Origin: an uncultured Gammaproteobacteria bacterium
GTDB taxonomy: Bacteria; Pseudomonadota; Gammaproteobacteria; GCA-2729495
Assembly: GCA_947258805.1 (NCBI GenBank)
Contig: CAMYJV010000019.1
Location: 1-21,076 of the forward strand
Direction: 5' to 3'
Length of the DNA stretch: 21,076 nucleotides
Shown piece after piece: positions 1-6,762 of this stretch; within the stretch, counting starts at the first letter, position 1, and every line of letters starts with the position of its first letter. Below the pieces are notes generated by a model. The model had not been told where the DNA came from and did not search any database. It worked only from the letters and a program-made list of their open reading frames with translations. The translations under genes and the position numbers were made by a program.

Positions 1-92
1 TTGTTGACAAACTGAGCCGAAGCAGTGCCGGTCAGTCCCAGCGATAGGCTCCCCGCAGCAAGCGCGCCGAGCAGTGCGCGAGTTCGTGTCAT
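1..92 (-). CDS. Exported protein of unknown function, N-terminal fragment
   Basis: Only the first 30 codons are in the window; the gene continues off the left edge. The start ATG (90-92, minus strand) is preceded by a good GGAGGA ribosome site about 8 nt upstream. The peptide has a basic start (MTRTR), a hydrophobic Ala/Leu/Gly core and an Ala-Ser-Ala cleavage motif just before QFVN, so a Sec signal peptide is clear. The mature protein is almost entirely missing and no family can be named. Confidence 0.75.
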   Translation of the reverse strand, partial: MTRTRALLGALAAGSLSLGLTGTASAQFVN

Positions 93-158
93 GCGACTAT
101 CCTCCAATAGCGTGGACTCAAAGCAGAATTTTGGGGTATCGAGCAGTTGTGATGGCGC

Positions 159-182
159 CGCCGGCGTGACTTGACGCCGGCG
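159..182. repeat. Perfect 9-bp inverted repeat (hairpin)
   Basis: CGCCGGCGT at 159-167 is exactly mirrored by ACGCCGGCG at 174-182 around the 6-nt loop GACTTG. No T-run follows on either strand, so it is not a standard intrinsic terminator. It lies 67 bp upstream of the start codon at 92 and could be a 5' UTR hairpin of that gene or an operator. Confidence 0.5.
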
Positions 183-396
183 ATGTGGCCGTTTCTTGCT
201 GCTTGAGCCGATTATCCCCCTGGCCGCGGCACTCCCGAGCCTGTCCACGGCCGGCTAAACTTAGCGCGGGCATCGCGCGGTAGCAAGTACAGAAGCACGG
301 GCCGCGGAGCAGCGGCTGCACATGGTAACGCGACCTGTTGCTGACGGTGCGATACCAAAGCCTGGGGGGCCGGCGAAAATTGCGCTTAAGCTGATG

Positions 397-428
397 AAAA
401 AACAGCGGGTTTTTTTGCGTCTGCTGTT
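397..428 (-). terminator. Weak candidate terminator after the pseudopilin gene
   Basis: Read on the minus strand, AACAGC (428-423) can pair with GCTGTT (406-401), followed by more T residues (to 397). The loop is long (16 nt) and A-rich and the stem is only 6 bp. The location, 45 nt after the pseudopilin stop codon, is right for a terminator. Confidence 0.3.
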
Positions 429-473
429 GTGTAAAGCGTTAACCGGTCGGCCGCATCTGCCGCCGCGCAGTGC

Positions 474-1031
474 CTAGCCGTGGCACTCGTATGGGCGGCC
501 GTTTGCCTGTTGGTCAACCAGCCGGGGTTTGCCCGTCGCATTGATCCAGAGGCCACGCGCAGCGCCGTCGCTCCCTGCTTCGCAGAACCAGAAGCCGCCC
601 CCTTCGTTGTTGCTCTGCTCGCCGGCGGCCTGGCCGTTGGGGCGATAGGTCAGGAATCGGGGGAATTCTGGCGACTCCAGTCGCATGGATCCCGGCAGGC
701 CGGCTTCGGCGGCCAGCAGCCCGTCAGCGCCCGGCTGCAGTTGCCGGGAAGGATCGACGAAGACGATCCAGCCCTGCTGCCACGGGGAGTCAGCACAGCG
801 CAGGCCGTCTTCGCTGGGGCACACGGTAACTGGCTGATTGCGGGTCGTCGCGGTGCTCCGGGCAAGGTACAGCGTGCCCACGAGGCTATTGATCGCCGCC
901 GCACTGCGTTGCCCGGCCATGGCGCTGTTCAGGCTGGGTACCGCCAGGGATATGGCGACACCGGCCACGGCCAGGGCCGTCAGCAGTTCCGGTAGCGTAA
1001 AGCCCCGGGCCACCCGTATTGCAGCGCACAT
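474..1031 (-). CDS. FimT/GspH-type pseudopilin
   Basis: The 185-residue protein starts with a class III prepilin leader: RVARG followed by FTLPELLTAL, giving cleavage after Gly10, Phe at mature position 1 and the diagnostic Glu at mature position 5 (Glu15). The hydrophobic helix runs from about 11 to 33. The rest fits the GspH/FimT domain, with the W-x-x-GW-x-x-F-x-D pattern (residues 84-93) and cysteines 71, 79, 150 and 183 that could form two disulfides. FimT-type minor pseudopilins are assembled in the inner membrane by type IV pilus machinery, and several act in DNA uptake. A GGAGAGG site lies about 8 nt before the ATG. No other pilus genes are in the window, so it appears to be an orphan. 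Two CRP-like boxes lie 64-119 bp upstream. The family is clear, the exact role is not. Confidence 0.88.
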   Translation of the reverse strand: MCAAIRVARGFTLPELLTALAVAGVAISLAVPSLNSAMAGQRSAAAINSLVGTLYLARSTATTRNQPVTVCPSEDGLRCADSPWQQGWIVFVDPSRQLQPGADGLLAAEAGLPGSMRLESPEFPRFLTYRPNGQAAGEQSNNEGGGFWFCEAGSDGAARGLWINATGKPRLVDQQANGRPYECHG

Positions 1032-1094
1032 CGCGGGGCCCTCTCCGTGTGGTCATCGCGATATCTGAACTTACGCTGCCACGCCCGCGGGCGC

Positions 1095-1110
1095 GGTGAA
1101 GCCGTTCACA
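1095..1110. promoter_or_regulatory. CRP/Vfr-like box, proximal
   Basis: GGTGA-AGCCGT-TCACA matches the CRP consensus TGTGA-N6-TCACA at 9 of 10 half-site positions. It ends 64 bp upstream of the pseudopilin ATG at 1031. A second copy with the same architecture lies exactly 40 bp away (1135-1150). This is a pattern match, with no binding evidence. Confidence 0.45.
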
Positions 1111-1134
1111 GGCGGCGCTGACCACGGCCACAGG

Positions 1135-1150
1135 CGTGAACTGGTTCACA
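1135..1150. promoter_or_regulatory. CRP/Vfr-like box, distal
   Basis: CGTGA-ACTGGT-TCACA matches TGTGA-N6-TCACA at 9 of 10 positions and contains the perfect dyad GTGAAC-TG-GTTCAC (1136-1149). It lies just past the stop codon of the nitrilase-like gene, and the spacing to the proximal copy is four helical turns, which suits cooperative binding. Confidence 0.45.
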
Positions 1151-1160
1151 CCCTTGGCCG

Positions 1161-2345
1161 CTAGCGCCAGCGGTCTTCCTTGTCGAGGAAGGTCTTGGCG
1201 TCTGCCAGGCTCGTGGGCAGGGCGTCGGCATACAGATTGGCCGGGAATCGCGGTTCATAGGCGGCGAACACCGGTTCGTACAGCGCCTTGTGCACGTCGG
1301 GTATCTGGTGCCGCTGCCGGAAGCGCGCAATCGGCACGCGGGCGATCACCTGCTGCTCGAATTTGGAATCAGCCTCGGCCAGGGTCTCGCCCCGCGGCCC
1401 GTAGATCGCAGTGCCGCCTGCACCGCCGAAGGCGTCGTCCAGGAAGCCGGGATTCTCCGGCGATACCGAGTTGTTCACGATCACGGTATACACGCGGTTG
1501 TAGGCGGCGGTCATCTGCATGTCGCCGGGCGTGAAGCCGCCCGACGCGGTACGCAGGATGAGTTCTGCACCTTTCATGGCCATCGCGCGGAAGAGTTCCG
1601 GTTCCATTTGCGTAGAGGACGTGGCGAGGTTGCCGATGGGTGTGCGGTGCACGGGAATCACCGCATCCGTGCCGTACATTTCGATGTAGCGGTCCAGCAC
1701 GTTGTACACCGTCGTGGTCACCAGTTCGAAGTCCGGAAAGACGCCCTTGATATTGCGGGCCTTCCAGTCGCGCGCGACGATGTCGCCGTCCGGGCCGATG
1801 ATGGTGGTCACACTCAGCACGTGGCCCGGCCAGTCGTCATCCACCACGTAGGCGCCGAACTTGATGTAGCACCCATATTGCTTTGCCTTCGCGGCGATGG
1901 CTTCGGTCTCCGGTCCAGGGACTTCGATAGACAGCCGCTCGAGTTCCTTGCGATCCCATGGATTCCAGCCTTGCAGCGGAAACTCGTGGAAGCACAGCAG
2001 GTCTTTCTTGCCGCCGTAGAACTGGCTCTTGTCTATGAGTTCCAGCATGTGTTCAAGGTTGGCGCGAATGCCGGGCCCCGGGCGCGTGCCGTCTACGGCG
2101 CGCACGCGCGACTGCACGGCAGAGACCGTGATCGTGTCTTTGGCCAGCGGCACGCGGGCGTATTCGCGGCCGTTGGCGGGCACCGTGAGGGGGCCGGTCA
2201 CCGCCGCAATCGTGCGCGGTGCCTGGCTCGGGGCGGGTGAATGGCTGGCAGCCAGCGCTCGGGGCGCTGCAGTCCCCAGGGTCGCGCCGCCGGCCAGCGC
2301 TGCGCTCGCTGCAAGCCATTGGCGACGATTCATGGTCTCGGGCAT
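1161..2345 (-). CDS. Tat-exported nitrilase-superfamily protein, catalytic Cys position is Ser
   Basis: The 394-residue protein opens with a twin-arginine signal (NRRQW followed by an Ala-rich core, residues 6-33), so it is probably exported folded. The body is a carbon-nitrogen hydrolase (nitrilase) fold: the catalytic-type Glu121 in HEFPLQGW, the Lys195 region in DWKARN, and the segment leading into PELFRAMAMKGAELILR (249-265), which resembles amidases and formamidases. In active members this last segment carries Cys seven residues before the Glu of PE; here that position is Ser243 (sequence NLATSSTQMEPE), so the Glu-Lys-Cys triad looks incomplete. It may be a non-hydrolytic binding protein or use altered chemistry; the substrate is unknown. 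A GGAG site lies about 9 nt before ATG 2345. An alternative start at codon 5 would keep the Tat motif. Confidence 0.85.
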   Translation of the reverse strand: MPETMNRRQWLAASAALAGGATLGTAAPRALAASHSPAPSQAPRTIAAVTGPLTVPANGREYARVPLAKDTITVSAVQSRVRAVDGTRPGPGIRANLEHMLELIDKSQFYGGKKDLLCFHEFPLQGWNPWDRKELERLSIEVPGPETEAIAAKAKQYGCYIKFGAYVVDDDWPGHVLSVTTIIGPDGDIVARDWKARNIKGVFPDFELVTTTVYNVLDRYIEMYGTDAVIPVHRTPIGNLATSSTQMEPELFRAMAMKGAELILRTASGGFTPGDMQMTAAYNRVYTVIVNNSVSPENPGFLDDAFGGAGGTAIYGPRGETLAEADSKFEQQVIARVPIARFRQRHQIPDVHKALYEPVFAAYEPRFPANLYADALPTSLADAKTFLDKEDRWR

Positions 2346-2447
2346 GGTCGGTCTCCGTCTGACTGGGTTGCATGCTGGCGCCCGCTGCGGCAGGCGCGCC
2401 GGTTATGATTACACGGGAGTTGGGCAGCGTGATTGCAGGGCCAGGCT

Positions 2448-3125
2448 ATGACAACGTGGCAACAGACGCTGGAACGGGAAAAGTCGGGATTCAGCGGCGC
2501 GCAGGTGGCGCTGCTCGTGCTTGCGGCGATGGTGATCACCGTCGGGGGCACGCTCTGGCTGGCCCGCACGTACCTGTTTCCCCAGCCCTTTGAGCCGGTG
2601 GAGCTCTCGGCCGTCGAGCGCGAGCAGCTGAACGACAAGCTGCGGCGTATCAACCCCGAGCTGGTGTTGCCCAGCGGCAATGAGACCGATGAAGACTGGT
2701 TGCGACCGGAGCCTTACACCGAAGCCGGCGCGGAACGGCAGGTCGTGCTCAGCGAGCGCGAGCTGAACGCAGTGATGGCCCGCGATCCGCAGCTGGCAAG
2801 GCGAATGGCCATCGATCTTTCCAGCAACCTGGCCAGTGCCCGCATCCTGGTGCCCGTGGATCCGGCCGTGCCGGTGCTCGGCGGGCGGACACTGCGGGTC
2901 GCCGCCGGGCTCGAGCTGAAGTACGCCGACGGCCGCCCGTCCGCCATTCTGCGCGGGGTCAGCATCATGGGGGTGCCATTGCCTTCAGCCTGGCTCGGCG
3001 GGTTCAAGAACACGGACCTGGTGGCCCAGTTCAGCAGCGATCCCGGTTTCTGGCGGGCTTGGGCCGCAGGCGTGGAAGATTTACGCGTGACGGACGGTCA
3101 GCTGGTTATTCAGTTGCGGGAGTAG
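2448..3125 (+). CDS. Single-span membrane-anchored protein of unknown function
   Basis: I chose ATG 2448 (225 residues); a TTG at 2433 would add five residues. One transmembrane helix (about 18-40) is followed by a periplasmic part of about 180 residues with SERELNAV (near 98-105 of the mature reading), a beta-rich core with VPVDPAVPVLGG, and GVPLPSAWLGGFKN. This layout resembles the DUF2140/YpmS-like group of extracytoplasmic proteins, whose role is unknown; that assignment is from memory of the motif style and is tentative. The gene diverges from the nitrilase homologue (102 bp between starts). A TATGAT hexamer at 2404-2409 could be its -10 box, but no good -35 is visible. Its last 20 bases overlap the 3' end of the convergent CpcT/CpeT-family gene. 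Confidence 0.8.
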   Translation: MTTWQQTLEREKSGFSGAQVALLVLAAMVITVGGTLWLARTYLFPQPFEPVELSAVEREQLNDKLRRINPELVLPSGNETDEDWLRPEPYTEAGAERQVVLSERELNAVMARDPQLARRMAIDLSSNLASARILVPVDPAVPVLGGRTLRVAAGLELKYADGRPSAILRGVSIMGVPLPSAWLGGFKNTDLVAQFSSDPGFWRAWAAGVEDLRVTDGQLVIQLRE

Positions 3126-3819
3126 CAGTCCGCTTCAGCACGGTTTCCAGGGACGCGGTGCGCACCATCTTCGTGTGCTCGGCACTCGCGTTACCCCATA
3201 CGATCCGGCCCTCCGCATTCTTGTAGCGACCGAGAAACCAGAATTCGTCGGGGCGGATAACGACCTCATCATCTGCCGTCAGCGTCTGGCCGGCCATTTC
3301 AATCTGGCAGACGCCAACGGGGCCGCGCACCTCGCTGCCATCGGCCGCCGCCCGCAGGAAAAAATCACAGCCCGGGTTCCACTCAAAGTCATCCAGGCTC
3401 AGGTTGGCCAGCGACCCGGGATCCAGGTGCGCATTGTGAAAGCGCGCCGGATCGCGAAAGTTCAGTTCGCGCTCGCGAATAGTGCCCGTCTCGGCGTCGG
3501 GGACAAATTGCAGCACGCCATTGCGCCAGATGCGGTCCGGATCCGTGGAGCCGTCCACGGAGGCCTGCTGGTACACGGTATGACCGGGAATACGGGGCAT
3601 CTCCACCGGCACGAAGAGCTGGTACATCTGCCGGTGCTTGAGCTGGTCCGGTACGCCGTTGGCGACGTCCGCGGCCGCTTGCGCCCCGTTGTCGTAGCCG
3701 CCCTGCACCCAGGCGCGGACCAGCTGCAGCGTGCGGTCCATCCCGGCCGCATTGTCCGCTTGCGCGGCGGCCTGCGCGGTGGCGCAGACGAGAAGGATCA
3801 GGCAGAGAATTGTGCGCAT
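3106..3819 (-). CDS. Secreted CpcT/CpeT-family protein
   Basis: The open frame extends far upstream, but the credible start is ATG 3819, giving 237 residues with a signal peptide (MRTILCLILLVCATAQAAAQ). The mature part follows the CpcT/CpeT pattern: LQLVRAWVQGGYDNGAQAAAD near the start, VYQQASVD (82-89), the RELNFRDPARFHNA segment (117-130), NPGCDFFLR (148-156), GVCQIEM (169-175), and a final FWFLGRYKNAEGRIVWGNA region (193-211). In cyanobacteria this family attaches bilins to phycobiliproteins. Proteobacterial members have no known phycobilisome partner and their role is unknown. Cys151 and Cys171 could form a disulfide in the periplasm. No clear ribosome site precedes the ATG. The gene overlaps the convergent gene 2448-3125 by 20 bp. 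Confidence 0.82.
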   Translation of the reverse strand: MRTILCLILLVCATAQAAAQADNAAGMDRTLQLVRAWVQGGYDNGAQAAADVANGVPDQLKHRQMYQLFVPVEMPRIPGHTVYQQASVDGSTDPDRIWRNGVLQFVPDAETGTIRERELNFRDPARFHNAHLDPGSLANLSLDDFEWNPGCDFFLRAAADGSEVRGPVGVCQIEMAGQTLTADDEVVIRPDEFWFLGRYKNAEGRIVWGNASAEHTKMVRTASLETVLKRTATPATE

Positions 3820-3920
3820 TCTGGCAGGGCCCCGGGGACAAGCAGGGCGATTACTAGCAAGCGCCGCGCCTCTGTGCAATGCCTCGGCGGCCGGGCTGGC
3901 CCACCGGTCAACACAAGCGG

Positions 3921-4049
3921 CTAACCCGTGAGTATCGGCAGCGCACGCAGCGCGTCGATGCCATATAAGGCAGCCGCCAGGGCAATCGCCACCAGCAGGA
4001 TATCCAGGGTGGCCTCGGGGCTCCCGCATCGCTGGCTTCGTCGGATCAC
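3921..4049 (-). CDS. Probable 42-residue membrane microprotein
   Basis: A GTG-started frame (4047-4049) of 42 codons ends at TAG 3921-3923. A clean GGAGG ribosome site lies 8 nt upstream, which is the main reason for calling it. The product has a short basic N-terminus (VIRRSQR) and one hydrophobic helix (LLVAIALAAALYGI, about residues 18-31), so a small inner-membrane protein is likely. It precedes the CpcT/CpeT-family gene on the same strand with a 101-bp gap and might share its transcript. I recognise no family. Confidence 0.5.
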   Translation of the reverse strand: MIRRSQRCGSPEATLDILLVAIALAAALYGIDALRALPILTG

Positions 4050-4427
4050 TGTGCTTGCCTCCATTGCATTGATCAGAGGCGTGCAGTTTGTAGAGCAATA
4101 AAGTCATATAAATTAGAGATTTGTTGCTTAAATTTTAAGTTTATGTTGAGGCTTGGTGACAGGCACGAACCTGATCCTTGTGAGCTGCGCGAGGCTGCCA
4201 GCAGGTGCCTTCATGGGCGTCTGGCCATGCTGATTGGCCGGTCCATTCACTGGTGCGTGGTGATCGCTGTCGCGCTACTGCCTGTTCGGCAGATGTTGGC
4301 CCTGCTGCTCCGGCGTCGCCGGGCGCGGACTGCAACGCAACATAATCCTGGGCCCAAGGACTGACCCGCGGCGGAATCCGTCTGCTGTCCGATCTGCGAA
4401 TACTTAGCAGACAAAGGACGTAACGCT
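4050..4427. other. Intergenic region with an AT-rich island
   Basis: This 378-bp stretch lies between the divergent microprotein and photolyase-like genes. Positions about 4083-4145 are strikingly AT-rich for this window and contain the perfect dyad CTTAAA-T-TTTAAG (4127-4139) and several -10-like hexamers on both strands; it is a likely divergent promoter region, but no single -35/-10 pair stands out. A 73-codon plus-strand frame (4143-4364) with one hydrophobic stretch lacks a ribosome site and is not called. GAATACTTAG at 4398-4407, 20 bp before the photolyase-like ATG, resembles a sequence in the MerR gene's upstream region. Confidence 0.5.
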
Positions 4428-5960
4428 ATGGCAGACAAGCCGAGCCGGCGGCACCGGCGCATTTTTCTACTAATGGGCAACCAGCTGTTTCCCGTGGCGC
4501 GCTTGCGCCCATGGCAGGGAACCCTTTTCTTCATGGCGGAGGACTACGCCACCTGCCGATATCTCCAGCACCACAAGCACAAGCTGGTATTCACGCTGTC
4601 GGCCATGCGCGCCCATGCCGAGCTGCTCCGCAGCGAGGGTTTCAAAGTCGAGTATCAGCCGTTGAACGAGGCAAACAATCGTCTCAGTTTCATCGAAAAG
4701 CTGCGCCAGTTGCTGAGCCGGACTGGCTTCAAGGAATTACTCCACTTCGAGATTGAAGACCCGGCGATGGAGCGCCGCGTGGCCAGGTTCGCAGAGCGCT
4801 ACGGTTTGCGACGGACCGTCGTGCCGACGCCCATGTTCCTGTGTGAGCGCGACGACTTTTCGGGGTGGCTCGCGACCCAGAATCAGCCGCGCATGGCTGC
4901 CTTTTACAAGTGGCAGCGTCGCCGGCTGGATATCCTGGTCGATTCCAAAGGCAGGCCGGCCGGCGGCAAGTGGAGCTTCGATCAGGACAACCGCAAGCGG
5001 CTCCCGCCCGGGGTTCCTGTGCCGGATTTGCCGACGGTGCGACCCGGCCGGCACGTGCGCCAGGTCAAAGAACTGGTTGACCAGACGTTCCCCGAGCACC
5101 CCGGCAGCACCAGCAATTTCTGGTTGCCCACTACCCGGGCGCAGGCCCGCGACTGGCTCAAGGATTTCCTGGAGCAGCGGTTCACCTGCTTCGGCGACTA
5201 CGAAGATGCGCTGACAACACGCAGCGACGCGGTCTTCCACAGTGCGCTGTCACCGCTCATGAACGTCGGGCTGCTGACGCCCCGCGAAGTGGTGAGTCGT
5301 ACGCTGGCCTTCGCCAGCGACGAGCGCGTGGCCCTGAACAGCGTCGAGGGTTTTATCCGGCAAGTGATTGGCTGGCGGGAGTTCATCCGTGGCATGTACC
5401 GCGAGCACGGCAATACCATGGCCCGCCGGAACTTCTGGGGGCACGAGCGGGGCCTGACGGCCGACTGGTATCGCGGCACGACGGGCGTTGATCCCCTCGA
5501 CCACGTCATCAATAAGGCCAACCGACTCGGCTGGGCCCACCACACCGAGCGACTGATGGTGGTGGGCAACCTGATGCTGCTGGGTGAAATCAATCCGCGC
5601 GACGCCTATCGCTGGTACATGGAGCTGTTCGTGGACTCCGCCCACTGGGTGATGAACCCGAACGTTTACGGCATGGCCCTGTTTGCAGACGGCGGCATTT
5701 TCACGACCAAACCCTATATCTGCGGCGCAAATTACCTGTTGCGAATGGGTGATTACCGCCGCGGGCCCTGGAGCGACACGGTGGACGGACTATTCTGGCG
5801 TTTTGTCGCCAAGCACCGCGCGTGGTTTGCTCGTCAGCCGCGTCTGGGCGTGATCGTTGGCAACCTGGACCGTATGTCCCACGATCGACGCCGCCGCCTG
5901 GAGCGTTGCGCCGAGGAGTTCCTGCACGAGAAGACCCGGCCCGCGAAGGCCGTTGCCTGA
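4428..5960 (+). CDS. PhrB/CryB-lineage photolyase or cryptochrome lacking the Fe-S cysteines
   Basis: The 510-residue protein belongs to the deoxyribodipyrimidine photolyase-related (FeS-BCP, bacterial 6-4 photolyase/CryB) lineage: an N-terminal Rossmann antenna domain with LLMGNQLFP (14-22) and FFMAEDYATCRYLQHHK (34-50), and a C-terminal FAD-binding helical domain with GFIRQVIGWREFIRGMY (308-324), HHTERLMVVGN (371-381), WVMNPNVYGMALFADGG (407-423) and TKPY (427-430). The family normally coordinates a 4Fe-4S cluster with four cysteines. Here the equivalent positions read Leu357 (DPLD), Arg444 and Pro447 (DYRRGPW) and about Asp450, and the usual CPFN-type segment is shortened. The five cysteines present (43, 139, 254, 432, 494) are elsewhere. 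A repair or light-sensing role without the cluster is inferred. AAAGGA lies about 11 nt before ATG 4428. The SDR gene follows after 3 bp. Confidence 0.9.
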   Translation: MADKPSRRHRRIFLLMGNQLFPVARLRPWQGTLFFMAEDYATCRYLQHHKHKLVFTLSAMRAHAELLRSEGFKVEYQPLNEANNRLSFIEKLRQLLSRTGFKELLHFEIEDPAMERRVARFAERYGLRRTVVPTPMFLCERDDFSGWLATQNQPRMAAFYKWQRRRLDILVDSKGRPAGGKWSFDQDNRKRLPPGVPVPDLPTVRPGRHVRQVKELVDQTFPEHPGSTSNFWLPTTRAQARDWLKDFLEQRFTCFGDYEDALTTRSDAVFHSALSPLMNVGLLTPREVVSRTLAFASDERVALNSVEGFIRQVIGWREFIRGMYREHGNTMARRNFWGHERGLTADWYRGTTGVDPLDHVINKANRLGWAHHTERLMVVGNLMLLGEINPRDAYRWYMELFVDSAHWVMNPNVYGMALFADGGIFTTKPYICGANYLLRMGDYRRGPWSDTVDGLFWRFVAKHRAWFARQPRLGVIVGNLDRMSHDRRRRLERCAEEFLHEKTRPAKAVA

Positions 5961-5963
5961 GCC

Positions 5964-6731
5964 GTGAACTCGTTGCCGCCAGATGCAACGGTGCTGGTTC
6001 AGGGCGCCGGCGGCGGCATCGGAATGGCCCTCGCGCGGGCGCTGTTGAGTCTTCCCGCCGTGACGCGCCTCTACGCAGCGAGCCGGGCTCCGGAGGCTAC
6101 GGGCCTGCAAGCAATCGCCGCCGCCGACTCGCGCGTCGCGCTGTTACCCCTGGACCTTGAGTCTGCGGACTCCGTCTCGGCTGCGGCGGAGCGGGTGGGC
6201 ACGCAGAGCAGCCACCTGGATTTGCTCATCAACTGTGCCGGGGTCTTGCACGACGACGGCGTCGGGATGCGGCCCGAACGGCGCTTGAGCGAAGTCAAAA
6301 GTGAGAATCTGGAACGCGCCTTCCGCATCAACGCCATCGGCAGCCTGCTGATGGCGCAGGCATTCGAGCCACTCCTGCGGCGCGCAGCAGCGCCGCTGTT
6401 CGCGTCCATCTCGGCGCGCGTCGGGAGTATTGCCGATAATCGCCTGGGCGGCTGGTATGCCTACCGGGCCTCGAAGGCGGCGTTGAACATGTATCTCAAG
6501 ACGCTGGCTATTGAGTGGGCGCGCGGCAAACCGAAGATCCGTGTCGTGGCACTGCACCCCGGAACGGTGGCGACGCCTTTGTCTGCACCATTCACCAACG
6601 CCAGCGATTCGTCACGACGTGTGTTCGAAAGTGCGGTGGCGGCCGATCAGCTCCTCGGGGTGCTGGACGGCGTTGACGCAGACGCCAGCGGCGTATTCCT
6701 GGACTGGGAGGGCAAACCCGTTCCGTGGTGA
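5964..6731 (+). CDS. SDR-family oxidoreductase, C-factor (CsgA)-like
   Basis: The 255-residue protein is a classical short-chain dehydrogenase/reductase: the NAD(P)-binding glycine motif GAGGGIG (14-20), NCAG (90-93), Ser148/Ser150 and the catalytic Tyr167-x-x-x-Lys171 (YRASK), then HPGTVATPLSAPF (198-210). The last stretch is typical of the C-factor-like subgroup, which often lies beside photolyase and LitR/MerR-type regulators in Pseudomonas and relatives. The substrate is unknown. It starts at GTG 5964, 3 bp after the photolyase-like stop, so the two are almost certainly co-transcribed and may be translationally coupled; the ribosome site is weak (GAAGG about 14 nt upstream). It converges on the MerR gene with a 31-bp gap. 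Confidence 0.9.
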   Translation: MNSLPPDATVLVQGAGGGIGMALARALLSLPAVTRLYAASRAPEATGLQAIAAADSRVALLPLDLESADSVSAAAERVGTQSSHLDLLINCAGVLHDDGVGMRPERRLSEVKSENLERAFRINAIGSLLMAQAFEPLLRRAAAPLFASISARVGSIADNRLGGWYAYRASKAALNMYLKTLAIEWARGKPKIRVVALHPGTVATPLSAPFTNASDSSRRVFESAVAADQLLGVLDGVDADASGVFLDWEGKPVPW

Positions 6732-6762
6732 GCTCAGCCTTCGCAGTTGGTGGGGCCGCGCG

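Larger units (their letters stand above)
93..473. other. Intergenic stretch without a convincing gene
   Basis: This 381-base stretch separates two minus-strand genes. It should hold the promoter of the exported protein at 1-92 and the end of the pseudopilin transcript. The visible structures are a perfect 9-bp inverted repeat at 159-182 and a weak terminator-like hairpin at 397-428. A 67-codon minus-strand reading frame at 118-321 has a composition unlike a real protein and no ribosome site, so I do not call it. Confidence 0.6.

Noticed and set aside
118..321. 67-codon minus-strand reading frame
   Set aside because: No ribosome site, protein-unlike composition, and it lies in the promoter region of the gene starting at 92.
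1095..1150. LexA-type operators
   Set aside because: The CTGT-N8-ACAG pattern is not met, whereas TGTGA-N6-TCACA fits at 9 of 10 positions in both copies.
4143..4364. 73-codon plus-strand frame with one hydrophobic stretch before the photolyase-like gene
   Set aside because: Neither ATG 4143 nor the internal ATG has a ribosome site, and the Arg-rich tail looks like translated GC-rich noncoding DNA. It cannot be excluded.
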